From Mycobacterium sp. Marseille-P9652 (GTDB taxonomy: Bacteria; Actinomycetota; Actinomycetes; Mycobacteriales; Mycobacteriaceae): DNA of 64,000 nt. Both the position numbers and the translations under genes were made by a program. Position 1 is the stretch's first letter. Each line of letters opens with the position of its first letter. The notes under the pieces were generated by a model. It saw only the letters and a program-made list of their open reading frames with translations. It made no database searches and was not told where the DNA came from. Of this stretch, positions 1-7,581 are shown in pieces. Location of the stretch: the NCBI RefSeq assembly GCF_902652685.1, contig NZ_CACRUY010000018.1:1-64000 (forward strand), written 5' to 3'.

Positions 1-184
1 TGCCTCCACCGCCGCCGGTCCCGCCCGGGTTACCCCCGCCACCGCCGCCACCGCCGTGGCAGCCCGGGCACGGTGGTGGCGGGTCCCTCGGGGCGGAACT
101 CGCGAGCCCCGGTTCGACCGTCATCGCGGACAAGCCGAGGCCCACCGCGAACGCCGCCGCGCTGACGACACGTTTCATAGACAT
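1..184 (-). CDS. Exported Gly/Pro-rich protein, 5' part only
   Basis: The ATG at 184 follows a strong GGAGGGG ribosome site. The first 30 or so residues look like a signal peptide: Met-Ser-Met-Lys-Arg, a hydrophobic Ala/Val/Leu stretch, then a small-residue region ending near Ala-Ser-Ser-Ala. The mature part begins with prolines, has a CPGC motif and enters a long glycine run where the window ends. No family is recognised; small Gly/Pro-rich secreted proteins of this kind are common in mycobacteria. The gene is cut by the window edge, so its length is unknown. Signal peptide and ribosome site are seen; secretion is inferred. Confidence 0.6.
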   Translation of the reverse strand, partial: MSMKRVVSAAAFAVGLGLSAMTVEPGLASSAPRDPPPPCPGCHGGGGGGGGNPGGTGGGGG

Positions 185-218
185 TGCTGCGTCCCCTCCC
201 GAATGTCGATCGCCTGCG

Positions 219-683
219 CTACGGGCAGGTCACGTCCATCTCGAACGACTTGGTCACCTGCTGCGCCTGGTTCGGGTTGTTCATATCGACTCCCGTGGCG
301 GTGCCCTTGATGGCGTAGGCCTTGCCGTTGACGGCGGCTCCGGCGTTGCTGCCCTGGTTCGGCGCGGCGTCGGAAAAGCCCAGCGTGACGCCGTTGACGC
401 TGCCGAGGCCGACCGAATGGACGATGGGTGGATTGTCGGTGCTGACCACCGCGCCGAGCCCGGACGACGCGTCGCCGATACCAATGGTGGTGACACCATT
501 GGCCGACGTGCACGTCACCGCGCCGCTGACGTTCTGGTTCTGGCCGTCGACTATAACCTGCGGCGCGGCCGCCGGCGGGGCCGAGCTCGACGCACCGGTG
601 CTGGACTTGTTGCCCGAACAGCCGGCGCAGGCCGCGACCACGACGGCCACACCCCCTACCCCGGCGACGATCGCACGCTTCAC
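219..683 (-). CDS. LpqH (19 kDa antigen)-like lipoprotein
   Basis: This 154-residue protein resembles the mycobacterial LpqH family over its whole length: an N-terminal MKR signal sequence, a Ser/Ala/Pro linker after Cys22, a VIDGQNQNVSG segment, VGLGSVNGVTLGF, and an end in KGTATGVDM...KSFEMDVTC. LpqH proteins are surface lipoglycoproteins that stimulate TLR2. The lipobox is unusual: both Cys19 (VAAC) and Cys22 (CAGC) are candidates, and alignment to LpqH favours Cys22, which leaves a Cys instead of Leu at -3. The start is GTG at 683 with GGAGAG upstream. It is a paralogue-type copy, not necessarily the lpqH orthologue. Confidence 0.82.
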   Translation of the reverse strand: MKRAIVAGVGGVAVVVAACAGCSGNKSSTGASSSAPPAAAPQVIVDGQNQNVSGAVTCTSANGVTTIGIGDASSGLGAVVSTDNPPIVHSVGLGSVNGVTLGFSDAAPNQGSNAGAAVNGKAYAIKGTATGVDMNNPNQAQQVTKSFEMDVTCP

Positions 684-841
684 TGCTGCTCTCCTTCGAG
701 TCGCTGGACCCGGGTCTCTTTCGTTGGCTGAGCGCGGCGGAATGTGGGGATCGGTTGTCCGACACTCACAACGCCGGAGCTGCGGATACCCCCGAACGGA
801 GCTCGCAAACCCGCGCTTTCAGCGCCTCGACGAGCCGATAG

Positions 842-1486
842 TCAGGGAAGAATGCGCAAGCCCCACTTGCCGAGCAACGGCTGGACGAGGGCGAAGTACG
901 TCGTGTTGTCGTCCCCGTCGGGTGACGACATCAAGATACCGACGGCGCTCGCGCTGCCGTCCGGGTTCTTGACGAACCCGGGGCTGCCGCTGTCGCCGTT
1001 GAGGCTGTAGACACTCGCCTCGACGACGTCGCCTTCGATGTCCGTGATCGAGCCGCACGTCTCCCCGGTGACCGAGCCGACCTTACAGAACGGCATGCCC
1101 ACCCGAATCTGGTTCAGGCCGAGCGTATCCCGAACCGGCCTCCCACCCACGGCGCCTATCGGGGCGCCGACGCCGGGGTCGAGGCGGATGATCGCCGCGT
1201 CCCTCTTGTCGCCTTCCTGCTCGCTGGCGCTGATCTTCCCGAGCGGGACGCCGTCTCCATAGCTCCATTCGGATCCGTCGTGCGCATCGCAGTGCCCGCT
1301 GGTCAGCAGGAAGTAGGCTCCGTCGTTGCCCTGGGCGGCGAAACCCGCTGTGCACTTGCCGTTTTCGTCGTCGACCTCAATGCCGGGCGACGGCGGTGGC
1401 GCCGCCGCGGCACTGCCCGCGAGGATCGTCGCGGCGATCGCCGTGGCAGCGGCCACGGTCACACCTCGCAGCCACGATATGGTCAC
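842..1486 (-). CDS. Secreted chymotrypsin-like (S1) serine protease
   Basis: With the GTG start at 1486, preceded by AAGGAGG five bases away, the protein has 214 residues; an ATG at 1516 would add ten residues but has no such site. Residues 1-30 form a signal peptide ending in a run of alanines. The triad is visible: His65 in TSGHC, Asp96 in RDAAIIRLD and Ser166 in NGDSGSP. Cys45, Cys66, Cys134 and Cys144 could form two disulfides. The size and GDSGSP motif resemble actinobacterial streptogrisin-type proteases, without their usual propeptide. It probably acts outside the membrane; its substrate is unknown. Confidence 0.78.
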   Translation of the reverse strand: MTISWLRGVTVAAATAIAATILAGSAAAAPPPSPGIEVDDENGKCTAGFAAQGNDGAYFLLTSGHCDAHDGSEWSYGDGVPLGKISASEQEGDKRDAAIIRLDPGVGAPIGAVGGRPVRDTLGLNQIRVGMPFCKVGSVTGETCGSITDIEGDVVEASVYSLNGDSGSPGFVKNPDGSASAVGILMSSPDGDDNTTYFALVQPLLGKWGLRILP

Positions 1487-1709
1487 GGCGCCTCCTTCGC
1501 TCGTTCCGCGAAGCATGATTACAACCGACTACCGTCGGAGTTGGCAAGGCGGCACGAACCCGGCGCCCTTCGAGGGCGCCGGAGACCGCTTGGCACCCAT
1601 CATCTTCGACCACGGCACGGGTCACGTCACGGCATGAGCCGTGGCGAAGATGTTTGCGGCGCGGAACTCCTCGACGCCGACGGCGTTTCGCAGGCGCCCG
1701 GCTGCCGCG

Positions 1710-2108
1710 TCACTCGGGCGTGGCGGCGGGTTCGGGCTTCATCTTGAGGTAGTGACCGATCCGGAATCGCCCGAACTCGCGACGACGGCGGGGTGACAGC
1801 TGAGGACCGGCGGTCGCCGCGTCGATGATCTCCGGCTCGACGGCGGGGCAGGTTTGACCGTTGACGTGCAACGTGGCCCGCCCCGCGGCCATCACGTTGC
1901 GGAGCCAGTCCACCTCCGTGCCATAGGGAAGCGGAATCATGTAGCCGTCACCGACCCGATCGATCACGACCGGCGTGGTGTACGTCTTGCCCGAGCGCCG
2001 CCCGGTGTGCTCGACATATCCCGCGTACCAATACCGTTGGCCCGCCACGAGCATCATGACCGGGTTGAGCACGTGCTTGTTGAACACCCGGACGGTGTCA
2101 AGGACCAT
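1710..2108 (-). CDS. Deazaflavin-dependent nitroreductase-family oxidoreductase
   Basis: This 132-residue protein fits the mycobacterial Ddn-like split beta-barrel family. A short N-terminal helix is followed by HTGRRSGKTYTTPV, the G-R-x-S/T-G-K signature of the group, and IPLPYGTEVDWLRNV. Family members bind F420 or flavin and reduce varied substrates. The ATG at 2108 is preferred because a GAGG ribosome site precedes it and it gives the usual family length; an upstream start would add 17 residues. It stands alone between a protease gene and an alpha/beta hydrolase gene, all read leftwards. Family assignment is firm; substrate and exact cofactor are not. Confidence 0.8.
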   Translation of the reverse strand: MVLDTVRVFNKHVLNPVMMLVAGQRYWYAGYVEHTGRRSGKTYTTPVVIDRVGDGYMIPLPYGTEVDWLRNVMAAGRATLHVNGQTCPAVEPEIIDAATAGPQLSPRRRREFGRFRIGHYLKMKPEPAATPE

Positions 2109-2261
2109 GCCGATCACCTCGATTCTCCGAATCTCGATGATCACGGTAGGGCCGCCCAAGGCGGCGCGGTAGGGCCTTTCGACCCCACCGCCATGACCGC
2201 GCCGTCACGGCCGAATACGGCAGCGGCGCAGGTGATTCCGCGGCAGCAACCGCAAGCGCGG

Positions 2262-3131
2262 TCAGTCGACGTGCCGGGCCAGGAAGTCCAAGACGGCCCG
2301 CGCGAAGATGTCATTGCGGTCGCCGGCGACCATGTGTCCGGCGCCGCGGACATCGGTGAACTCAACCTGCGGGAATCGTTCGAGGAACTCGTCCGCGCGG
2401 TCCTGGCTGACCAAATCGCTCACCTGGCCCCGCACCAGAAGCATTGGCACCCCGCTGTTCAGAATCGTCTCGACGGCCGTGTGCATGCGGTCGGGATCGG
2501 TGACCTCGAACGGGGGGAAAGCGGCTGTGCCGCTGATGAATTGCGGATCCCAATGCCAATACCAGCGGTCGCCGCGACGGCGAAGATTGGCCGTCAGCCC
2601 CTCGAGGTCCGACGGGCGTGGACGGTGCGGGTTGTATTCGGCGATCGCGTCGGCGACCTCGTCGAGCGAGCCGAAACCCGATTCGACCCGGTCGGACATG
2701 AACGCGTGGATCCGATTAGCCCCCGACTGGTTCATGTTGGGCACGATGTCCACCAGCACGACGGCGCTGGCGATGCCGGGCGAGATCTCCCCCGCCAGCA
2801 GCATCGAGGTGAACCCGCCGAGCGAGGCGCCCACCAGCACCGGCCGCGGCGGAAGCGTGCGCAGCACCTCCTGGACATCGGCCGCAAAGCTCACGACGCG
2901 GTAGTCGCCCTCGCTCGACCAGTCCGATTCGCCGTGCCCGCGCAGGTCGATCGTCACCGCTTGCCAGCCGCGCTCGGCCACGGCCGCGGCCGCCTTGCCC
3001 CACGAGCGACGCGTCTGACCGCCGCCGTGCAGGAACACCACGGCCCGTGCCGACGGATCGCCCAGGCGGTCGGCGACGATGCGAACCCCGCCGGGTCCCT
3101 CGATGGAGAACGGTTGCGCGGCCATGGGCAT
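2262..3131 (-). CDS. Alpha/beta-fold hydrolase
   Basis: The 289-residue protein is a full-length alpha/beta hydrolase. It shows the oxyanion motif FLHGGGQ near residue 34, the DLRGHGESDW strand, the nucleophile elbow VGASLGG with Ser near 102, and a C-terminal GAGHMVAGD carrying the catalytic His. Such enzymes are esterases, epoxide hydrolases or C-C hydrolases; nothing here settles which. No signal peptide is seen, so it is probably cytosolic. Two ATGs six bases apart (3131 and 3125) are possible starts. It is followed at some distance by the Ddn-like gene and preceded by a small hypothetical gene on the same strand. Confidence 0.85.
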   Translation of the reverse strand: MPMAAQPFSIEGPGGVRIVADRLGDPSARAVVFLHGGGQTRRSWGKAAAAVAERGWQAVTIDLRGHGESDWSSEGDYRVVSFAADVQEVLRTLPPRPVLVGASLGGFTSMLLAGEISPGIASAVVLVDIVPNMNQSGANRIHAFMSDRVESGFGSLDEVADAIAEYNPHRPRPSDLEGLTANLRRRGDRWYWHWDPQFISGTAAFPPFEVTDPDRMHTAVETILNSGVPMLLVRGQVSDLVSQDRADEFLERFPQVEFTDVRGAGHMVAGDRNDIFARAVLDFLARHVD

Positions 3132-3184
3132 CTGGTGATAGTAAGACGCCCGGGCCCGCGGTGGCGGTGAGGTGGCTCAGCCGA

Positions 3185-3361
3185 TCAGCTGTTGGGCTTG
3201 TCCTCCGGGGACGCGTGGTCGCCGCGCCACAGCGTGGCGAACCGCCGGGCGACGTCACCCAACCGGATTCGCGACCGCCGTGAGTCGTTGATGTTGTCGA
3301 GCGTCTGCTTTCCCTCGGCCGCGTAATCCTTGACGGATTCGTCGCCTTCCTCAGCGCGCAT
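3185..3361 (-). CDS. Small charged hypothetical protein (58 aa)
   Basis: An open frame starts at ATG 3361, preceded by AGGGGGA at good spacing, and ends at TGA 3185. The product of 58 residues is highly charged (an acidic N-terminus MRAEEGDESVKDY, then RRSRIRLGDVARR) and has no membrane segment or signal peptide. It fills what would otherwise be a gap between two genes on the same strand and the codons have mycobacterial GC-rich third positions. The family is not recognised. Support is the ribosome site and codon pattern only, so it may be non-functional. Confidence 0.5.
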   Translation of the reverse strand: MRAEEGDESVKDYAAEGKQTLDNINDSRRSRIRLGDVARRFATLWRGDHASPEDKPNS

Positions 3362-3523
3362 GCCTGTCCCCCTGCTTGGTCGAAATGGTTATGTATCCCA
3401 CGCCCGCCGCGGGCAGCCGAACGCCGTGATCGGGCGGCTCAACGGTGCCTACCCGCGCCCGCCGTGTCCGAAACGGGCGCGAGCGCGAGTTCCCAGCGCT
3501 ATCACGCTGCGGATTAACCGGTT

Positions 3524-4672
3524 TCAGGACACCCGCTGCTTGCTGGCCTTGATGGGCGTGGTGCTGGGCGGGGATGTGAGCAGATTTCCGCGCAGGCTTC
3601 CGCGGGCGGTCCGAACCGCCACCAGCACCCAGGTCAGGAGCAGACCGGCGTAGGCGACGACCGCGGCGATCCGGAAGGCCGGGAGGTGCGTGTGCGCCGC
3701 AAGCTGCGCCGTCCCGGTGACGAACGTCCCGACCGGAAAGGTCAGGCTCCACCACGTCAGGGCGAACGGCATGCCGCGCACCAGGGTGCGGGCGGTCAGG
3801 GCGGTGGCCAATGCGATCCACAACACCGCGAAGCCCCACACCGGAACTCCGTAGAGGATGGCGAAGGCGTTCATGTCCTCGGCGATCTCGCCGTCGACGG
3901 CCAGCGCGGCGTTGGTCCCCAAAAGCCCTGCCGCCGTGATGGATTGGCCGAGCGGACCAAGAACGATCCACAGCGTGGGCACCCGCGCGGTGCCCGACGT
4001 CCCGTAGAGAACGAGTCGGCTCCAGATCATCGCGATGATGTTCAGCGAGGCCACCAGCGACAGCCCGAACATCGCGTAGCAGCCGTACAGCAGGGTTTCC
4101 CGGCCCGTCCCGGCCGCCATGTGTGGCAACAACAGCGCCCCGGTCGCCGCCGACACCATCGGCGGAACCACCGGCATCAGCCAGCCCCCGAACGCCGCGT
4201 CCGGCTCGACGTCGTGCTGGGTGAACATCAGGTAGGGGATGCTGACGGCCGTGAACAGCCCGCCGAGTGTGCCCCCGGCCCACAGCACCCAGTCGAGGTC
4301 GACGGCCGCGCGCTCACCGATCAGGTCGCGTCCCACCAGCACCGCTCCGCCGCCCACCGTCATCAGCGCCATCGGCGCGGCGCCGTAGAAGTGCGCCATC
4401 TGTGGGTTGCGCGCGTGGCTTCGCGCCACCGTCGGGTGCCGCAGCCAGTGGCCACCGACGAGCGCGAGCAGGAACACCAGTAGGACCGCGGCGATCACCC
4501 AGACTCCTTGGGTGAATGCGCGCAGTCCCGCGACGTGGACGGGCAGCGTGGCTCCGGCAACGGCGACGATGCCGGTGCCCATCACGGAGGCGAACCAGTT
4601 GGGCCCGATGTTGCCCAGGACTTCGACCCGCGGCTGCGGCGACGGCGCCGGACCCGGGTTGGGGGTGGCCAT
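3524..4672 (-). CDS. TDT-family transporter (tellurite resistance/C4-dicarboxylate, SLAC1-like)
   Basis: The 382-residue protein starts at ATG 4672 and has about ten hydrophobic segments. The first carries NWFASVMGTGIVAVA, the signature opening of the TehA/Mae1/SLAC1 (TDT) family of anion and dicarboxylate channels and exporters. Later segments include GTNAALAVDG and WWSLTFPVGTF, also typical of the family. It should sit in the cytoplasmic membrane and move an anion such as a dicarboxylate, sulfite or tellurite derivative; the substrate cannot be read from sequence. It has no counterpart next to cpsA in M. tuberculosis as I recall that locus. A CRP-like site lies upstream (4768-4783). Confidence 0.82.
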   Translation of the reverse strand: MATPNPGPAPSPQPRVEVLGNIGPNWFASVMGTGIVAVAGATLPVHVAGLRAFTQGVWVIAAVLLVFLLALVGGHWLRHPTVARSHARNPQMAHFYGAAPMALMTVGGGAVLVGRDLIGERAAVDLDWVLWAGGTLGGLFTAVSIPYLMFTQHDVEPDAAFGGWLMPVVPPMVSAATGALLLPHMAAGTGRETLLYGCYAMFGLSLVASLNIIAMIWSRLVLYGTSGTARVPTLWIVLGPLGQSITAAGLLGTNAALAVDGEIAEDMNAFAILYGVPVWGFAVLWIALATALTARTLVRGMPFALTWWSLTFPVGTFVTGTAQLAAHTHLPAFRIAAVVAYAGLLLTWVLVAVRTARGSLRGNLLTSPPSTTPIKASKQRVS

Positions 4673-5001
4673 AGCTGTGAAACCTACTTGGCCGAGGGCC
4701 GCGCGTGCCCCCTTATCCGAATCGGTGCGGGACGGATGCGCGGCCTGGTGCACGATCGTTTCCCTACTGTGACGGCGCTGACACAGCATCGGAATCTGCA
4801 TGGCTAAAAGCGCTGGTAGACGGCCCGGCATGGACCGCCGGGCCAGGCCAAGAGGACGCTTGGGCGTTTGCTCGGGGGCACTTTGATTGGGGGCTGGCGA
4901 GCAAGCTCCCGCATACTTGACACCATGCTTGAAGCGACATTGCCGCAAACCGCCGACGCGGTCCGCGGTGATGCGCGTGATGCGCTGGGCCGAGGTCTGT
5001 G
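4673..5001. other. 329-bp intergenic region between divergent transporter and cpsA genes
   Basis: This gap separates the leftward TDT transporter from the rightward cpsA. It contains one CRP-like palindrome and, at its right end, a 25-codon frame that overlaps the cpsA start. No RNA gene, terminator or longer coding frame is convincing in the rest. Confidence 0.6.
4768..4783. promoter_or_regulatory. CRP-like site (one mismatch)
   Basis: The sequence TGTGACGGCGCTGACA matches the TGTGA-N6-TCACA pattern bound by mycobacterial CRP (Rv3676) at all but one position. It lies 96 bp upstream of the TDT transporter start and about 140 bp upstream of the short frame before cpsA. A single imperfect match in GC-rich DNA can arise by chance. 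Confidence 0.3.
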
Positions 5002-5002
5002 A
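4925..5002 (+). CDS. Possible 25-codon upstream ORF coupled to cpsA
   Basis: A frame begins at ATG 4925 and its TGA (5000-5002) shares its A with the cpsA ATG, a TGATG overlap typical of translational coupling. The 25-residue product has no recognisable feature. No ribosome site precedes it, but a weak -10-like TACTTG lies at 4913-4918, so a leaderless message starting at this ATG is possible. The evidence is positional only. Confidence 0.3.
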   Translation: MLEATLPQTADAVRGDARDALGRGL

Positions 5003-6549
5003 TGGGACGCTCCGGCGGTGCTCACCACCGCCATCGAGCCCCTCGCAAGCCCTCGCGGTTCCGTAGGGGGCTGGTGCGCGGCCTGATGGCGCTGGGGTCG
5101 GTGGGCGCCCTGCTGATGACGGCGGCGGGCTATTACGTGGCCCACGGCGCGCTGGGCGGCATCACCGTGTCGCAGGCGCTGCAGCCCGACGATCCGCGCT
5201 CCAGCGGCAACAACATGAACATCCTGCTGATCGGGCTGGATTCACGCAAAGACCAGGACGGCAACGACCTGCCCTGGTCGATCCTGAAGCACCTGCACGC
5301 CGGCGACTCGGACGACGGCGGCTACAACACCAACACGCTGATACTCGTGCACGTCAGCGCCGACAACAAAGTGGTCGCGTTCTCGATCCCGCGCGACGAC
5401 TGGGTCGCGTTCAACGGGGTCCCTGGGTACAACCACATCAAGATCAAGGAGGCCTACGGGCTCACCAAGCAGCACGTCGCGAACAAGCTGGCCAATCAGG
5501 GCGGGATGGACCAGAAGGAGCTGGAGACCAAGGGCCGCGAGGCCGGCCGGGCCGCGACCCTACGCGCGGTGCGCAGCCTGACCGGTGTGCCGATCGACTA
5601 CTTCGCCGAGGTCAACCTGGCCGGCTTCTTCGACATGGCGCAGACGCTGGGCGGTGTGGAGGTGTGCCTGAACCACCCGGTGTACGACGAGTACTCCGGC
5701 GCCGACTTCCCTGCCGGTCGGCAGAGGCTGGACGCCTCGCAGGCGCTGTCGTTCGTCCGGCAGCGCCACGGCCTCGAGAACGGGGATCTGGACCGCACCC
5801 ACCGCCAGCAGGCGTTCCTCTCGTCGGTGATGCAGGAGCTTCAGGACTCGGGCACTTTCACCAACATCGACAAGCTCAAGGGGCTGATGGCCGTTGCCCG
5901 CAAGGACGTCGTGTTGTCGGCCGGCTGGGACGAAGACATGATCCAGCGGCTCGGGGCGCTCGCGGGCGGCAACATCGAGTTCCGGACCCTGCCGGTGGTG
6001 CGCTACGACAACATCGACGGCCAGGACGTCAACATCATCGACCCGGCCGCGATCAAGGCCGAGGTGGCCGCGGCGATCGGCACCCCCGTCCCGACGACCA
6101 CGCCGGCCACCACCGCCGCGAAACCGAGCCCGTCCACGGTGGTCGACGTGGTCAACGCCGGAAGCATCAGTGGTATGGGGACCCAGGTCTCCAGCGCCCT
6201 GAAGAAGCAGGGCTATACCGCCGGTACGGTCCGCGACCGCAACTCCGGTGAGCCGACCACCACCACGGTGCAGTACGGCATCGGCGCGGAGACGGACGCG
6301 CAGAACGTGGCCAATGCCCTGGGCATCGACTCCCCCACGCAGCTCAGTCCCAGCCTGGAGCCCGGGCACATCCGGGTGATCGTGGACACCAACTTCTCGA
6401 TGCCGGCCGCGGACGAAACCACCACGACCACGAGCACAACGACGTCGAGCAAGGCGAGCACGTACTACTACAACGGCACCACCACCACCTATCCGACGCC
6501 CAACGAGGGCAAGCCGATCGACGGCGGCGGGGTGCCCTGCGTCAATTAA
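5002..6549 (+). CDS. cpsA: CpsA, LytR-CpsA-Psr (LCP) cell-wall ligase
   Basis: The 515-residue protein has a basic cytosolic N-terminus, one membrane segment at about residues 28-48 and a large extracytoplasmic part. The LCP domain starts at NILLIGLDSR and shows the expected conserved stretches: VAFSIPRDDW, then Asp/Arg-rich LSFVRQRHGLENGDLDRTHRQQ. A LytR_C domain follows (DVVNAGSISGMG onward) and the tail is Thr-rich. LCP enzymes join arabinogalactan to peptidoglycan; M. tuberculosis CpsA (Rv3484) is also implicated in blocking LC3-associated phagocytosis. The ATG at 5002 is chosen over the adjacent GTG because GAGG lies at 4992-4995. Length matches the family. Confidence 0.93.
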   Translation: MGRSGGAHHRHRAPRKPSRFRRGLVRGLMALGSVGALLMTAAGYYVAHGALGGITVSQALQPDDPRSSGNNMNILLIGLDSRKDQDGNDLPWSILKHLHAGDSDDGGYNTNTLILVHVSADNKVVAFSIPRDDWVAFNGVPGYNHIKIKEAYGLTKQHVANKLANQGGMDQKELETKGREAGRAATLRAVRSLTGVPIDYFAEVNLAGFFDMAQTLGGVEVCLNHPVYDEYSGADFPAGRQRLDASQALSFVRQRHGLENGDLDRTHRQQAFLSSVMQELQDSGTFTNIDKLKGLMAVARKDVVLSAGWDEDMIQRLGALAGGNIEFRTLPVVRYDNIDGQDVNIIDPAAIKAEVAAAIGTPVPTTTPATTAAKPSPSTVVDVVNAGSISGMGTQVSSALKKQGYTAGTVRDRNSGEPTTTTVQYGIGAETDAQNVANALGIDSPTQLSPSLEPGHIRVIVDTNFSMPAADETTTTTSTTTSSKASTYYYNGTTTTYPTPNEGKPIDGGGVPCVN

Positions 6550-6550
6550 C

Positions 6551-6720
6551 GGCGACCCGCAGCGCCCGGCTACGCCGCCCTTGCGATCGCCACGCCAATT
6601 AATGGCGACCCGCAGCGCCCGGCTACGCCGCGCTTGCGATCACCACGCTAATCAATGGCGACCCGCAGCGCCCGGCTACGCCGCCCTTGCGATCGCCACG
6701 CCAATTAGTGGCGACCCGCT
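6551..6720. repeat. 53-bp tandem repeat (MIRU/VNTR-like), three full units and a partial fourth
   Basis: Units begin at 6551, 6604, 6657 and 6710 with an exact 53-bp period. Each opens with GGCGACCCGCAGCGCCCGGC and units differ by only a few substitutions. The fourth is cut after ten bases, where it runs into the stop codon of the SDR gene. The junctions read AATTAATGGCGA or a close variant, so stop and start codons overlap between units, a feature described for mycobacterial interspersed repetitive units. The array fills the gap between the convergent cpsA and SDR genes. Confidence 0.88.
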
Positions 6721-7510
6721 AGGCGTGCGTTCCGCCGTCGATGCGGATCTCGGTGCCGGTGATGAACGCGCCGTCGTCCGACACCAGCATGGCGATGACC
6801 CCCGCCACCACCGACGGGTCGGCCATGCCGGTTCCGCTGGATTCCACGGTGGTGGGCAGGACGGGCATCAGCCGGGTGAACAGCGACCAGTCCGCGTCCT
6901 GGGGAATGTAGCCGCCCGTGGCGTCGGTGATGCCCGACTTGATACTGCCCGGCGCCACGCACACCGCGCGCAGGCCGTCGCGCGCGTACTCGAGCGCCAG
7001 CGAGTGGGTGAAGGCCTGGATCCCGCCCTTGCTGGCCGCGTAGGCCGCCATGTAGGGGTGCGCGAACGAGGCCGACGTCGAGCTGAAGTTGACGATCGAG
7101 CTGCCCGACTTCGCCAGCAGCGCCGGCAAAGCTTCGCGAACCACCAGGAAGGTCCCGGTGAGGTTCACCCCGATGATCTGATTCCACAGGTCCAGGCTCG
7201 TCTCGTGGGTGTGGGCGGCGCGCAGCATGCCCGCCGCGTTCACCAGCGAGTCCAGCCCGTCGAGCGTCTGGACGGCCCAGCACACGCCGTCGATGACGGA
7301 GTCCTCGTTGCTGACATCCATCGGCATGGTGGTCAGGCGGTCGGCCGTCCCCCTCTCGTCGGCGCGGGAACGGGTGGCGCGGAGGCCTTCCTCGGCGACG
7401 TCGGAGGCCACGACGCGGGCGCCCTCGTCGAGCAGTCGCAACGCCGTGGCCTGCCCGATGCCCGACGCCGCCCCCGTCACCAGGATCCGTTTGCCCTCGA
7501 GTCGGTTCAT
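6719..7510 (-). CDS. Short-chain dehydrogenase/reductase
   Basis: The 263-residue protein is a classical SDR. It has the NAD(P) motif TGAASGIGQ at residues 12-20, NAAG near residue 90, the catalytic Ser in NFSSTSASF, and YAASKGG with the Tyr-x3-Lys pair. Asp in VVASDVAEE after the second strand favours NAD(H). The C-terminus IRIDGGTHA is typical of FabG-like enzymes. The substrate is unknown. Its stop codon touches the 53-bp repeat array. It begins 71 bp from a divergently read dehydrogenase gene, so the two may share a control region. It is cytosolic, with no membrane segment. Confidence 0.85.
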   Translation of the reverse strand: MNRLEGKRILVTGAASGIGQATALRLLDEGARVVASDVAEEGLRATRSRADERGTADRLTTMPMDVSNEDSVIDGVCWAVQTLDGLDSLVNAAGMLRAAHTHETSLDLWNQIIGVNLTGTFLVVREALPALLAKSGSSIVNFSSTSASFAHPYMAAYAASKGGIQAFTHSLALEYARDGLRAVCVAPGSIKSGITDATGGYIPQDADWSLFTRLMPVLPTTVESSGTGMADPSVVAGVIAMLVSDDGAFITGTEIRIDGGTHA

Positions 7511-7581
7511 CCACTGCTCCCGTCGCTCAACGTGCCCATCATCGTAAGGACCCCCGGACCGGGATAGGGCAGGCTGGACGC

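Noticed and set aside
2151-2165. GCCGCC-CAA-GGCGGC hairpin as a terminator of the alpha/beta hydrolase gene
   Set aside because: No T-run follows on either strand, and GC hairpins of this size are frequent by chance at this base composition.
1854-3170. Long open frame on the plus strand opposite the alpha/beta hydrolase (also 10313-11944, 15583-17418 and 42203-44047 on strands opposite real genes)
   Set aside because: High-GC coding DNA produces long antisense frames. These lack domains, ribosome sites and sensible composition, while the opposite strand encodes recognisable proteins.
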